Origin: Sporolactobacillus mangiferae
GTDB lineage: Bacteria; Bacillota; Bacilli; Bacillales; Sporolactobacillaceae
Assembly (NCBI RefSeq): GCF_023336505.1
Contig: NZ_JAMAST010000002.1
Location: 1 to 64,000 of the forward strand
Reading direction: 5' to 3'
Length of the DNA: 64,000 nucleotides
Both the position numbers and the translations under genes were made by a program. How positions within the stretch are numbered: position 1 is the first letter of the stretch; every line of letters starts with the position of its first letter. The notes beneath the pieces were generated by a model that was not told the origin of the DNA, did not search any database, and worked only from the letters and a program-made list of their open reading frames with translations. Below, piece after piece: positions 1 through 8,956 of the stretch.

Positions 1-1
1 A

Positions 2-235
2 TTAACGTGTAACTTATCTGTATTACTAGCAGAAAGGCATTTGAAAATATCAGATTTAGCTAAAATGACGAGAATATCGAGGACCACCCTTACAACTCTT
101 GCTTACAATCGTAGTAAGGGGATTCAATTTGACACGATGGATGCTATTTGTACTGCTCTCAAAGTTGAACCGAGCGATATTCTAGGCAAGAGATCTTTGA
201 ATACGACATTAAAGTTACTGGATCACGTGTTTTAA
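2..235 (+). CDS. Small XRE/Cro-type HTH regulator, 5' end cut by window edge
   Basis: The reading frame is open to the first base, so the protein starts upstream of the window; the TTG at 41 is internal. The visible part reads LSVLLAERHLKISDLAK, then ISRTTL and a KGIQFDT segment. This is the layout of the very short (about 70-residue) YozG-like Cro/C1 helix-turn-helix regulators: helix 2 near KISDLAKMTRIS, recognition helix near RTTLTTLAYN. Such proteins bind DNA as dimers and often sit on mobile elements or in toxin-antitoxin-like pairs. Just downstream lies a broken integrase, which suggests this gene came with the same element. The family call is good; the target is unknown. Confidence 0.75.
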   Translation, partial: LTCNLSVLLAERHLKISDLAKMTRISRTTLTTLAYNRSKGIQFDTMDAICTALKVEPSDILGKRSLNTTLKLLDHVF

Positions 236-240
236 CAAAG

Positions 241-720
241 GACGATCCAGCATCGAATGACTTCTATTTCAGCAACACCAAAACCGTAAATTCAGAACGT
301 GGGTTCAAAATCACCAATGACTTCTTAATGGCCATCAGGTGCGCCATAATGCCAACAGAGACCGTTTCGGAGGATTGTATAAGTCGGACCTTGATTTAAT
401 TTAGTCTTCTGTCGTGAGGACGGATCACCACATCGTAAATCAACGCTCTTTAATGCATTTCGTAGGGTACTAAAGAAAGCCGATCTGCCGAACCTCCCCA
501 TTCACTCGCCGCGGCATACGCATTCCGTGCTTATGCTCGAATCGGGAGCGATGATGAAGGATCTTCAGATGCGGCTCGGTCACAGTTCAATGCAGATCAC
601 AGAAGATATATACTCACACACGAGTAACATTATTCAAAATGATTCGATCGCTAAGTTTGCAAAACATACCGATAAAATTTTAAATCGGCGGTCAAAAAGC
701 GGTCAAATAATGAGAGATTG
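241..720 (+). pseudogene. Frameshifted tyrosine recombinase (integrase) remnant
   Basis: Two frames together give the C-terminal half of a phage/ICE-type integrase. The first frame (about 241-390) reads FYFSNTKTVNSERGFKI, resembling the TPKTxxSxRxI strand of these enzymes. The second (about 395-718) reads LVFCREDGSPHRK, then IHSPRHTHSVLMLESG, LQMRLGHSS and ITEDIYSHTS. These match the catalytic HxxRHTH box, the LGH box and the tyrosine (IYSH). The first frame ends at a TAA near 397 and the second has a TGA at 392-394, so one indel separates them. The N-terminal domain and the first catalytic arginine region are missing or unrecognisable. The gene cannot make a whole integrase and is read as a decayed mobile element. 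Confidence 0.8.
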
Positions 721-758
721 CATGAGACAAGATAAACAGCGATTTTGGCGGTCAAAAC
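687..758. repeat. Short direct repeats GGCGGTCAAAA at integrase 3' end
   Basis: GGCGGTCAAAA occurs at 687-697 and 747-757, with a shorter GCGGTCAAA at 699-707. The repeats lie at the 3' end of the integrase relic and just before the glnA terminator, where an attachment site or excision scar could be expected. They are short, so chance cannot be excluded. Confidence 0.4.
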
Positions 759-760
759 AA

Positions 761-792
761 AACCCCCTTGAGCCATATGACTCCAGGGGGTT
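761..792 (-). terminator. glnA rho-independent terminator
   Basis: The stem AACCCCCT...AGGGGGTT encloses an imperfect palindrome around CATATG. On the minus strand it is followed by TTTTG, directly downstream of glnA. Confidence 0.85.
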
Positions 793-808
793 CAGAAAGT
801 TTAATAGA

Positions 809-2143
809 TTAATATTGTTCGAGGTATTGATCGCGTTCCCACTGGTGTACTTGAGTGCGGAACTGATCCCATTCAATTTCTTTTGCTGCATTGAAGTGTG
901 TTACCGTATGTTCGCCGAGAGCACCGGTGATTACTTCATCAGAATTGAATGCATCTACTGCTTCTTTCAGAGATGCCGGTAATTCGTGAATGCCGAGTTC
1001 TTCGCGTTCTTCGTCATTCATCACATAAATACTGCGATCAACAGAAGCAGGAGGAGTCAGGCCTTTCTTAACTCCGTCCAGACCTGCAGCAAGCAATACG
1101 GCCATACCAAGGTAAGGGTTGGTTGCAGGATCAACGCTGCGCACTTCAATACGTGTGCTCAGGCCACGAGCAGCCGGAATACGAATTAATGCGCTTCGGT
1201 TGCTTAAAGACCATGCAATGTAACTTGGTGCTTCGTAACCCGGCACCAAACGTTTGAATGAGTTAACAACAGGGTTGGTAATTGCAGTAAATGCACGCGC
1301 GTGTTCCAGTACACCCGCAATAAATGATTTTGCTGTAGCACTCAGCCCATCTTCAGAATTTGCATCATAGAATGCATTTTCTTTTCCTTTAAACAGAGAC
1401 ATGTTAGAGTGCATACCTGAACCGTTTACACCAAACAGCGGCTTTGGCATGAATGTTGCGTGCAGACCATGCTGACGGGCAATCGTTTTAACGACCAGTT
1501 TGAAGGTTTGAATATTGTCACATGTTTTAACGGCATCCGCATATTTAAAATCGATTTCATGTTGACCTGGAGCTACTTCGTGGTGAGAAGCCTCGATTTC
1601 AAAGCCCATGTCTTCGAGCTCAAGCACGATATCACGGCGACAGTTTTCACCAAGATCAGTAGGTGCAAGATCGAAATAACCGCCCTTGTCATTCAAATCA
1701 AGCGTAGGATCGCCGTTTTCGTTCAGCTTAAACAGGAAGAATTCAGGTTCCGGTCCGATATTGAAGGCTGTGAATCCAAGCTTCTCCATTTCAGCTAGCT
1801 GTGCTTTCAGTACTGAGCGGGGATCACCTGGGAATGGTGTGCGATCCGGTTTGTAAATGTCGCAAATAAAACGGGCCACTTTGCCTTTTTCAGCCGTCCA
1901 TGGGAAAATAACGAAGCTGTCATAATCCGGATAAAGAAGCATGTCCGACTCTTCAATTCTTACAAAACCTTCAATTGAAGAACCGTCAAACATAATATCG
2001 TTGTCAAGTGCTTTTTCGAGCTGACTTACTGGAATTTCAACATTTTTGATGATTCCAAGCAAATCAGTGAACTGCAAACGAATAAATTTGACGTTTTCTT
2101 CTTTCACTTTAGCAATGATGTCTTCTTTAGTAAACTTTGCCAT
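809..2143 (-). CDS. glnA: Glutamine synthetase, type I
   Basis: Makes glutamine from glutamate, ammonium and ATP as a cytosolic dodecamer. At 444 residues it equals B. subtilis GlnA. Visible are PEPEFF (132-136) with metal-binding glutamates, [10 protein letters not shown] (240-249), and the flap PGYEAP with Glu304. Arg62 and Glu304, the residues that set feedback inhibition in the Bacillus GSI-alpha type, are both present. In B. subtilis, feedback-inhibited GlnA also sequesters TnrA and activates GlnR; the same is expected here. It is second gene of the glnRA operon, 60 bp after glnR, with a GGAGGATC ribosome binding site before the ATG. Expression should follow the GlnR-controlled promoter upstream of glnR. 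Confidence 0.98.
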   Translation of the reverse strand: MAKFTKEDIIAKVKEENVKFIRLQFTDLLGIIKNVEIPVSQLEKALDNDIMFDGSSIEGFVRIEESDMLLYPDYDSFVIFPWTAEKGKVARFICDIYKPDRTPFPGDPRSVLKAQLAEMEKLGFTAFNIGPEPEFFLFKLNENGDPTLDLNDKGGYFDLAPTDLGENCRRDIVLELEDMGFEIEASHHEVAPGQHEIDFKYADAVKTCDNIQTFKLVVKTIARQHGLHATFMPKPLFGVNGSGMHSNMSLFKGKENAFYDANSEDGLSATAKSFIAGVLEHARAFTAITNPVVNSFKRLVPGYEAPSYIAWSLSNRSALIRIPAARGLSTRIEVRSVDPATNPYLGMAVLLAAGLDGVKKGLTPPASVDRSIYVMNDEEREELGIHELPASLKEAVDAFNSDEVITGALGEHTVTHFNAAKEIEWDQFRTQVHQWERDQYLEQY

Positions 2144-2203
2144 TCATGATCCTCCCCAATAATAAGTTTCTTTTTTCAAAGATTTATATACACAGGCAAT
2201 GGG

Positions 2204-2587
2204 TCACCGAAAAAAACGGGACAATTCACCTTGTATTAACGAAGTCTTGCCGAATTTACCTGCCTGAACAAGTTCAGATTTCAGATATTTCATAAGCTCG
2301 GCATCAGAAATAGCCTTCTTCTCAACTGGCCGGTTCGCTTCCAGCGGCTTTTCGCTGAGCACCCGCCTGATCCCGGCTAAATTCACTCCTTCATCAAGTA
2401 AAGACTTAATATCAAGAAGACGATCTACATCGTTGAAAGAGAAGACGCGGCGATTCCCCTCGCTACGTTCCGGATGAATAAGATCATTCTCTTCATAATA
2501 ACGGATTTGTCGCGCGGTTAGTCCGGTCAGCTTCTGTACAATACCCATCGAAAATAAAGGCATTGATCGGCGTACACTATCAGCCAT
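2204..2587 (-). CDS. glnR: MerR-family nitrogen repressor GlnR
   Basis: A 127-residue DNA-binding protein that represses glnRA when nitrogen is plentiful. The MerR-type winged helix is clear: SMGIVQKLTGLTARQIRYYE (about 12-32) followed by the NRRVFSFNDVDRL wing. The C-terminal tail ending in LSRFFR resembles the GlnR/TnrA tail that senses feedback-inhibited glutamine synthetase. It lies directly before glnA, as in Bacillus. A textbook GlnR/TnrA box lies upstream of its promoter, so it probably autoregulates. The alternative, TnrA, is less likely because of the glnA linkage. Confidence 0.96.
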   Translation of the reverse strand: MADSVRRSMPLFSMGIVQKLTGLTARQIRYYEENDLIHPERSEGNRRVFSFNDVDRLLDIKSLLDEGVNLAGIRRVLSEKPLEANRPVEKKAISDAELMKYLKSELVQAGKFGKTSLIQGELSRFFR

Positions 2588-2614
2588 TTCGCCTCACGCC
2601 CCTTTCTTATTCAC

Positions 2615-2643
2615 ATTATAACCAGCGGCTTATTAGTTGTCAA
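2615..2643 (-). promoter_or_regulatory. glnRA sigma-A promoter
   Basis: On the minus strand TTGACA (2638-2643) and TATAAT (2615-2620) are separated by 17 bp, a perfect consensus. It points at glnR. Confidence 0.85.
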
Positions 2644-2647
2644 TCAA

Positions 2648-2664
2648 TGTTAAGTTTTCTAACA
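2648..2664 (-). promoter_or_regulatory. GlnR/TnrA operator upstream of glnR
   Basis: The minus strand reads TGTTAGAAAACTTAACA, an exact match to the established TGTNA-N7-TNACA GlnR/TnrA site. It lies four bases upstream of the -35 box. A second site overlapping the -35, as in B. subtilis, was not obvious. Confidence 0.85.
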
Positions 2665-2692
2665 GATGATGCAATAAATATTTAAAAAAATG

Positions 2693-3973
2693 TCACAATA
2701 CAATTTTTGCCGGATCAAGTAACTTTTTTTCCATTAATCCGTCAACGGCCATCAGCAAAGCTGTTTTTACATGTTCAAAAGTCAGTCCGCCTTGTACATA
2801 CAGCGTATACGGGGGACGGATCGGTCCATCTGCCGTCAGTTCAAGGCTCGCCCCCTGAACGAATGTTCCTGCTGCCATAATCACATCGCTTGTATAACCC
2901 GGCATTGGGCTTGGATAAGGCATGACATGCGCGTTAATCGGCGATGCCATTTGGACTGCCTGACAGAAGGCAATCATCTGATCCGGATCATGAAATGTGA
3001 TGTTTTGAATCAAATCCGTGCGCGGGCTGCCCCATGAAGGATACGTATCCATACCCAGCTTTTCCATCAGTGCTGCAGTAAAAATAGCTCCCTTCACTGC
3101 CTGGGCAACCATATGTGGTGAGAGAAAAAAGCCCTGATATTGATCCTTCAATTCACTAAGTGACGGACCGACTTCTTTACCAAGTCCTGGAGCGGTCAGG
3201 CGTTCAGCGCACATCGCAACGAAACGTTCACGCCCGACAATATAGCCGCCTGATTTAGCTAATCCGCCACCCGGATTTTTAATGAGTGAACCGGCCATCA
3301 GATCGGCACCGACATGGCAAGGCTCACGTGTTTCCGTAAACTCTCCGTAACAGTTGTCAACAAAAACAAGCATGTTCGGATGCACCTTTTTTATAGCGCG
3401 GATCGCTTCACCAATTTGTGCAACCGGAATGGAGGGCCGCTGCGCATAACCGCAGGATCGCTGAATGGCTATCAGTTTTGTGTTTGGAGCAATGGCTGAG
3501 TTAACTGCATCAATATCGATTTTCCCATCACGCAGAGGAATACTGCGGAAGTCGATACCAAAATCCTTTAACGAACCATGGCTTTGTCCGGACAAGCCAA
3601 TTACACCTTCTAAAGTGTCATAAGGTTTGCCGGTTATGTACATGAGCTCATCACCCGGTCTGAGGATACCGAAAAGCGCAGTTGTGATTGCATGGGTGCC
3701 TGAAATCATTTGCGATCGAACCAATCCAGATTCCGCTCCGAAGCAATCCGCATACACTGCTTCAATTCCATCCCGGCCGAAATCATCGTAACCATATCCG
3801 GTTGTTCCGTTAAAATGGGCATCGCTGATTTTGTTTTTTCGAAAGCTTGTGAGCACCCGATATTGATTTTCCAAAGCAATTGTATCTACACTTTTCAGTT
3901 TCTCGGTGATCTGTTTCTCTGTAGATTCCGTAACCTTTTTTAATAAATCCCCGTGGATCAATGCATCAAACAT
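2693..3973 (-). CDS. ynbB: PLP-dependent YnbB family protein (methionine gamma-lyase-like)
   Basis: A fold-type I pyridoxal-phosphate enzyme of the family annotated as methionine gamma-lyase or aluminium-resistance protein; the physiological reaction is not settled. The 426 residues are full length. Visible are the substrate loop GTTGYGYDDFGRD (56-68), the cofactor segment SGTHAITTALFG (91-102), the aspartate in VFVDNCYGEF (203-212) and the probable Schiff-base lysine in GSLIKNPGGG (Lys232). It sits between hflX and glnR as in B. subtilis, with only 2 bp after hflX, so it is cotranscribed with hflX. The ATG follows a GAGGAG ribosome binding site. Confidence 0.88.
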   Translation of the reverse strand: MFDALIHGDLLKKVTESTEKQITEKLKSVDTIALENQYRVLTSFRKNKISDAHFNGTTGYGYDDFGRDGIEAVYADCFGAESGLVRSQMISGTHAITTALFGILRPGDELMYITGKPYDTLEGVIGLSGQSHGSLKDFGIDFRSIPLRDGKIDIDAVNSAIAPNTKLIAIQRSCGYAQRPSIPVAQIGEAIRAIKKVHPNMLVFVDNCYGEFTETREPCHVGADLMAGSLIKNPGGGLAKSGGYIVGRERFVAMCAERLTAPGLGKEVGPSLSELKDQYQGFFLSPHMVAQAVKGAIFTAALMEKLGMDTYPSWGSPRTDLIQNITFHDPDQMIAFCQAVQMASPINAHVMPYPSPMPGYTSDVIMAAGTFVQGASLELTADGPIRPPYTLYVQGGLTFEHVKTALLMAVDGLMEKKLLDPAKIVL

Positions 3974-3975
3974 GT

Positions 3976-5229
3976 TTAAAACTCCTCATCAGTTGGTCGT
4001 GGATGGCGAATCAAGCTTGCCGCAATCGCAGTCGCTGGATATACAAAACCTTCTACTTCATAGGTTTGATCGTTTTCATTGTATACCTGCTTTTTTAAGA
4101 TCGTTTTCTGTTTTACCTCGTTTAATAATTTTCCCTGATCTGCAGACAAGTGTGTATGATAGGGAACCATCTGTTTTTCAATGCATCGTTCAATCTCAAT
4201 CATTATTTTTGCTTTCTCATCAGCATCTCGTGCAGAAACAAAAAGTGAATCCACAGGCGCGATGAATGGCGTCTTCAGCAGATCTTTTTTGTTATAAACC
4301 GTCAGAATGGGTACATCATCTGCCCCAAGCTCTGCTAATAAATGACGGACCGTATGCTCATGTTTTGTCAGTTCAGGGTCAGAGACATCCAGAACGTGTA
4401 ATAAAAGCTGGGCGCCGCTGACTTCTTCAAGTGTTGAACGAAAGGCAGCAATTAACTGAGTCGGCAAATCCTGAATGAACCCGACTGTATCTGATAAAAG
4501 GGCCTCAAAACCGTTGGGAAGATGCACTTTCCGCGTCAGCGGATCAAGTGTGGCAAATAATTGATCTTCGGCATAGGTCTTTGCTGCAGTTAACTGATTA
4601 AATAATGTGGATTTTCCCGCGTTTGTATAGCCAACAAGCACAATCTGACATTGAGCATTGGCCTGCCGTTTGCTGCGATAGCGCCTGCGATGCCGGACAA
4701 CGGCCTCCAGCTGATTACGAATGTCCTTCATTCGATTTCGTATATAGCGGCGATTAGATTCAAGTTGTGTTTCTCCCGGTCCTCTGGTGCCAATCCCGCC
4801 GCCAAGTCTCGAAAGTGATTTTCCGATTCCGTTTAATCGGGGCAGCATATATTGCAGCTGAGCGAGTTCAACTTGAAGTTTCCCTTCTTTTGACCGTGCT
4901 CTCAGCGCAAAAATATCGAGAATAAGCTGAGTCCTGTCCAACACTTTTGCAGAAAGAAACGTGCCAAGCCTTCCCTGCTGTGAAGGTGAAAGTTCGTCGT
5001 TGAAAATGACCGTCTCGGCATCCAATTGTTTTTCAAGCGCATTGAGTTCCTGCAGTTTACCGCTTCCAATATAAGTAGCGAAATCAATCTTCGGTCTTTT
5101 CTGAGTTACAACAGCCACTACCTGCCCACCGGCTGTCTGAGTTAATGCTTCGAGTTCCTCGACCGAGGACCTAAAATGGTCGTCACCCTGATCAGGCAGC
5201 TGGCAGGCTGCAAGGATCACACGTTCCAT
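3976..5229 (-). CDS. hflX: Ribosome-associated GTPase HflX
   Basis: HflX binds the 50S subunit and splits or rescues stalled ribosomes under stress. The N-terminal HflX domain ends in the glycine-rich linker GGGIGTRGPGETQLE (143-157). The GTPase domain has G1 GYTNAGKST (200-208), G3 DTVGF and G4 NKKD. Length 417 is normal. It lies between spoVK and ynbB with tight spacing, as in B. subtilis (ynbA). The ribosome binding site AGAGAGG is about 12 bases from the ATG, rather long. Confidence 0.96.
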   Translation of the reverse strand: MERVILAACQLPDQGDDHFRSSVEELEALTQTAGGQVVAVVTQKRPKIDFATYIGSGKLQELNALEKQLDAETVIFNDELSPSQQGRLGTFLSAKVLDRTQLILDIFALRARSKEGKLQVELAQLQYMLPRLNGIGKSLSRLGGGIGTRGPGETQLESNRRYIRNRMKDIRNQLEAVVRHRRRYRSKRQANAQCQIVLVGYTNAGKSTLFNQLTAAKTYAEDQLFATLDPLTRKVHLPNGFEALLSDTVGFIQDLPTQLIAAFRSTLEEVSGAQLLLHVLDVSDPELTKHEHTVRHLLAELGADDVPILTVYNKKDLLKTPFIAPVDSLFVSARDADEKAKIMIEIERCIEKQMVPYHTHLSADQGKLLNEVKQKTILKKQVYNENDQTYEVEGFVYPATAIAASLIRHPRPTDEEF

Positions 5230-5257
5230 ATCATTAAAAAACCTCTCTTATAACAAA

Positions 5258-6211
5258 TTAAGCTTCGTTCTCTTGCTCCATTAAAAAATGTTCATCCAGC
5301 ACCAGATCGCATGCACGAAGCGTCATCAGCGCATCACGATCAAAGCTGTTCTCTCTTACCAGCCGTACTGCCTGTTGCCGTATCATTCTTTCGATAACAT
5401 TACGTACATAACGGCCATTGCTGAAATGGGATTCACATTTCTCAGATTTCAATTTGAGATGCCGAAACAGCTTTTTCTGGGCTTCCGCAGTCATCCTGTA
5501 CTCTCGTTCATTGATCATTTGCTTCGCAATATCAAGAAGTTCCACACCTGTATAATCCGGGAACGAAAAAATCATCGGAAAACGAGACGGAAGCCCTGGA
5601 TTCATCCTTAAAAACTCGTCCATCTCCTCCGAATAACCGGCAAGAATCAGAATAAAATCATCTTTATGATCTTCCATCTGCTTTACCAGTGTATCAATTG
5701 CTTCCTTGCCAAAATCTTTTTCACCGCCTCGAGAAAGCGAATAAGCTTCATCAATAAACAGGACGCCTCCCAACGAACGTTTGACAAGATCTCTTGTTTT
5801 CTGGGCGGTCTGACCGATATATTCACCCACAAGATCAGCGCGCTCCGCTTCCACCAGATGCCCCTTTGGCAAAATTTCCATATCACGGAACAAATCGCTT
5901 AAAAGGCGGGCAACGGTTGTTTTGCCTGTTCCCGGGTTACCCTTAAAAAGCATATGGAAGGACTGGCGTTTCACTTTTAACTGTGCTTCTTCCCGTTTTC
6001 TATAGATATACAGCCATGCATAAAGTTCACGCACCATATGTTTTACCTGATCCATTCCGACCAGTCTGCCAAGCTGTGCTTCTAATTTTTCGAGTGGCTC
6101 ATGAGTGACGCGTTCATCTAATGAAAATGGCATATCTTCTTGCTTATCTTTCTTTTGACTGAACACAACGTTGATCTGGCTGTTTTTTGTAAAGGTATAA
6201 GCTTCCCGCAC
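5258..6211 (-). CDS. spoVK: Stage V sporulation AAA+ protein SpoVK
   Basis: A mother-cell AAA+ ATPase needed for spore maturation in Bacillus, related to CbxX/CfqX proteins. Walker A GNPGTGKTT (about 91-99), Walker B VLFIDEAYSL and the sensor/arginine-finger region SRFPMIFSFPDY are intact. The first in-frame GTG is at 6220, but the GTG at 6211 has GAGGTG six bases upstream and gives an N-terminus (REAYTFTKNSQINV) that lines up with B. subtilis SpoVK, so 6211 is chosen. A sporulation (sigma-E) promoter is expected in the 270 bp upstream; a CATATGAT sequence near 6335-6342 is only a weak -10 candidate. Confidence 0.93.
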   Translation of the reverse strand: MREAYTFTKNSQINVVFSQKKDKQEDMPFSLDERVTHEPLEKLEAQLGRLVGMDQVKHMVRELYAWLYIYRKREEAQLKVKRQSFHMLFKGNPGTGKTTVARLLSDLFRDMEILPKGHLVEAERADLVGEYIGQTAQKTRDLVKRSLGGVLFIDEAYSLSRGGEKDFGKEAIDTLVKQMEDHKDDFILILAGYSEEMDEFLRMNPGLPSRFPMIFSFPDYTGVELLDIAKQMINEREYRMTAEAQKKLFRHLKLKSEKCESHFSNGRYVRNVIERMIRQQAVRLVRENSFDRDALMTLRACDLVLDEHFLMEQENEA

Positions 6212-6448
6212 GGCCTTCACCTCACTGTTCTTTGGATCAAGAATTCATCATCGCCTGCGCGATCTATATATACGCGGCGACCTCACATCCGTGACAAGTG
6301 CCCAGCTGGGACCTGTAATCAACGGTCGTATTGATCCTATCATATGTGACTCATGGACGATTCAGAAGCAGAGGTGCCGAGCAGGCTCCCATTCCGCGGA
6401 AAGGTCATTGGCCCGAATTTCTTCAATTTTTATTTAGGTGGAATAAAG

Positions 6449-6472
6449 AAAGACAGCACTGAGGCTGCCTTT
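6449..6472 (-). terminator. Terminator-like hairpin after hfq
   Basis: On the minus strand AAAGGCAGC and GCTGTCTTT pair (one mismatch) around a six-base loop, followed by a short T-rich tail, 11 bp past the hfq stop. It would separate hfq from spoVK. Confidence 0.55.
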
Positions 6473-6482
6473 CCAGAATCTA

Positions 6483-6716
6483 TTATGACTCGTCCTGACT
6501 TTTCCAATTCACAGGTTTTGAAGGAGAGAATGTTGAAATGGCATGTTTAAAAATTAATTGCTGCTTACCCTCACTGTCAAGCAGTACTGTGAAATTGTCG
6601 AAGCCCTTCACCTTGCCCTTCAATTGAAAACCGCTGATAAGAAAGACGGTCACATAAGTTCCTTCTTTTCGCAACTGATTCAGAAATGTATCCTGAATAT
6701 TGATTGACTGTGTCAT
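6483..6716 (-). CDS. hfq: RNA chaperone Hfq
   Basis: A 77-residue Sm-like protein that forms a hexameric ring and binds small RNAs and A-rich RNA. The N-terminal [15 protein letters not shown] helix, Sm1 segment [20 protein letters not shown] and Sm2-like segment IFKHAIST (usually YKHAIST) are present. The canonical Tyr-Lys-His is Phe-Lys-His here, a conservative change. It follows miaA as in most bacteria. GAGGAGG sits upstream of the ATG. Confidence 0.97.
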   Translation of the reverse strand: MTQSINIQDTFLNQLRKEGTYVTVFLISGFQLKGKVKGFDNFTVLLDSEGKQQLIFKHAISTFSPSKPVNWKSQDES

Positions 6717-6912
6717 TTTATTCCTCCTCTTTTCTCTCTAAATAAAGTAAATTCGTTTAAATATAAAAATTTCCTGCAAATTAATCATTAAATCTGATCT
6801 TATTCTCTGAGAAGGAATGCAATTGTCCAATCAGAAAGATCCACATATAGATTATATTTTAATTTTCCATCATTTGCAAAGATCGTAAAAAACAGGCCCG
6901 GGATATGATCAA

Positions 6913-7845
6913 TTAACGTCTGTACTCTTTGACGAAACGATGAATTTCTTCCGCTTTAGCCTGAAAATCGTCCAGCGCTTCAGTCATATCGATCCAGTGT
7001 ATCGGCATTTGATGATTGAACCATGTATATTGACGTTTCGCATAGTGCCGAGAATGCTTCTTTAACTGATCGATTGCATCTGCAAGCGGAACCCTACCGT
7101 CAAAATAGGGAATAAACTCTTTATATCCAATGGCCTGCATCGCTTGTGCACCATGAAGACCCTGATCGTAAAGTGCACGCACTTCATTAATGAGTCCGTT
7201 CTCAATCATCTGATCCACACGTGCATTGATACGCGCATAGAGCAATGCGCGGTCCAATGTCAACCCGATACAGAAAAAGGGATACAGACACTGCGAGATC
7301 TCACGCTGGTCATGCCTGCTGAACGGTCTTCCGGTCTCATGAATAACTTCCAGCGCACGCATCACACGTACCAGATTATTGGGGTGGATCTGCTTTGCCG
7401 CATCAGGATCCAATGCTTTTAACCGTTCATGTAATGCTAATTTACCTTTTTCTTCAGCGAAACGCGCTAAGCTCAGGCGATATTGATGATCCGCACCAGT
7501 TGATCCAAAGTGATAATCATAGAGCGCTGCCTTTATATAAAAACCAGTGCCACCGACTATAATAGGCATTTTGCCGCGTGTACTCAGGTTCTCAAGTATC
7601 CGGCGTGCATCGATTTGGTAGTCGGCAACTGTATACGGTTCGCTTGGGTCACAAATATCAATTAGATGGTGCGGCACATTTTGTGCTTCCTGTCTGGTCA
7701 CCTTAGCCGTACCAATATCCATGCCCCGATATACTTGAAAGGCATCTCCATTAATGATTTCGGTTTGAAATCGTTTAGCCAGGTAAATGCTCAGCTTCGT
7801 TTTTCCAACAGCCGTCGGACCGACAATGACAAGTGTTTCGTTCAT
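6913..7845 (-). CDS. miaA: tRNA dimethylallyltransferase MiaA
   Basis: Adds the isopentenyl group to A37 of tRNAs reading UNN codons, making the substrate of MiaB (also in this window). The P-loop GPTAVGKTK is at residues 9-17, with the catalytic GDAFQVYRGMDIGTAK stretch and the dimethylallyl-pyrophosphate loop IIVGGTGFYIKA. Length 310 is normal. It is immediately upstream of hfq on the same strand. Confidence 0.97.
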   Translation of the reverse strand: MNETLVIVGPTAVGKTKLSIYLAKRFQTEIINGDAFQVYRGMDIGTAKVTRQEAQNVPHHLIDICDPSEPYTVADYQIDARRILENLSTRGKMPIIVGGTGFYIKAALYDYHFGSTGADHQYRLSLARFAEEKGKLALHERLKALDPDAAKQIHPNNLVRVMRALEVIHETGRPFSRHDQREISQCLYPFFCIGLTLDRALLYARINARVDQMIENGLINEVRALYDQGLHGAQAMQAIGYKEFIPYFDGRVPLADAIDQLKKHSRHYAKRQYTWFNHQMPIHWIDMTEALDDFQAKAEEIHRFVKEYRR

Positions 7846-8028
7846 CTAAAGAAAGCGCCCCTTATTGCAAAAAGTGCGTCCAGTATACCACAATTAGCTT
7901 TGAACGTGAATCATGATCATGACATGAGGCAGTCACAATCATTCAAGTACCGTTCAGATCGTTCCATACCGAAGCAAGAACCGCCCAATACTTCACTCTG
8001 TGTGTTTCTGGTACAAAAACCACCATAA

Positions 8029-8649
8029 TTATTTCTTTAATAGTTTGGTATCATACATTGTAAAATCGCAACGATAGATGAACAAATACTTGCCGTCAAT
8101 GATTAACCCGGTTGAATTCGGAACATCCGTCGCAAAATAGGAAACATGATTGCCCGCAAAAGTTGCGATTGGCTTTCCAAGCTGCGAACGGATCAGTATT
8201 ACCTTGGATTTCCCATCAAAGTAATTATGAAAATCATTGACAACGCGATTGACAAATGGCATGCTGCGCTCTTGATTATCGGCCAGTATTTTTTGAGGTA
8301 ACTGATTCATCACATCGCGCAGTCCCTTCTCATACATGATTAATGTGCTGCCTACATGGACGACCTGATTGCCTCCGATCGTAATGTTCAGAACGGATGA
8401 TTCTTTTGTTGTCTCTCCCTTTTCGTTCGTGCGATCAAATTTACTGTCACGTGTAATCGATCCCGACACCCCTTTAATTGTGTCAACAGGTTGTCCGTCG
8501 GCATCATAAGTCTGCATCGTCACATCCAGACCTTTCAGATTGCCCTCTACCTGCGTTGTGAAAAAATCCAGCATTTGACATCCAGTGAGCGTGACCAGTG
8601 ACACTGTCAGCAGTAACACAATAAAACCTGCTTTTATCCTGCGTTTCAA
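8029..8649 (-). CDS. Lipoprotein, probable DUF5052 family
   Basis: A 206-residue secreted lipoprotein: MKRR, a hydrophobic stretch, then lipobox LTGC at about residues 21-24, so Cys24 would be lipidated and the protein anchored outside the membrane. The mature part begins with an aromatic segment and reads GLDVTMQTYDADGQPVDTIKG, then a beta-rich domain, which I associate with DUF5052 proteins; that name is from memory and not certain. No catalytic motif is seen and the function is unknown. The start is TTG with GGGGGAG seven bases upstream. It stands alone between miaA and the small membrane-protein island. Confidence 0.75.
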   Translation of the reverse strand: MKRRIKAGFIVLLLTVSLVTLTGCQMLDFFTTQVEGNLKGLDVTMQTYDADGQPVDTIKGVSGSITRDSKFDRTNEKGETTKESSVLNITIGGNQVVHVGSTLIMYEKGLRDVMNQLPQKILADNQERSMPFVNRVVNDFHNYFDGKSKVILIRSQLGKPIATFAGNHVSYFATDVPNSTGLIIDGKYLFIYRCDFTMYDTKLLKK

Positions 8650-8808
8650 TAAATTTCTCCCCCGCCTGCTAAAATCGAATCTATTAAAATTTTACCGTTC
8701 AGGCGCTGCTCTGTCATCCGCCCAGAGACAGATTTTTAACAAAGGCACTGTTAAACATGACTGCTGATTTCCACGAACAAGTGTGCTGAGGAGCACATTA
8801 AATTCAGC

Positions 8809-8834
8809 AAAAAAAAAGAGCCCATAAAGGCTCA
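8809..8834 (-). terminator. Orphan minus-strand terminator
   Basis: On the minus strand GAGCC and GGCTC pair around a six-base loop and are followed by nine T. No minus-strand gene ends here: the next sequence upstream in that direction is gene-free, then plus-strand genes. Confidence 0.7.
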
Positions 8835-8927
8835 GAAAATGACAATGTACGGTATCTATAAGGTAACATCCTTATCTCAACAAAATCTGAACGTTGTAAG
8901 AAAATTGATGTCTCAGTATCAGTTAAA

Positions 8928-8956
8928 AAGAGGCTGTACCAAAAGGCACCGAACTT
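8928..8956 (+). repeat. IS-end-like repeat, copy 1
   Basis: AGAGGCTGTACCAAAAGG followed by CACCGAACTT closely matches 58211-58237. GAGGCTGT(A/C)C(C/T)AAA is typical of insertion-sequence terminal repeats. No transposase is nearby, so this would be a solo end. Confidence 0.45.

Noticed and set aside
6353-6550. 65-codon plus-strand ORF between spoVK and hfq
   Set aside because: Crosses the hfq terminator and hfq 3' end antisense; composition unlike a protein.
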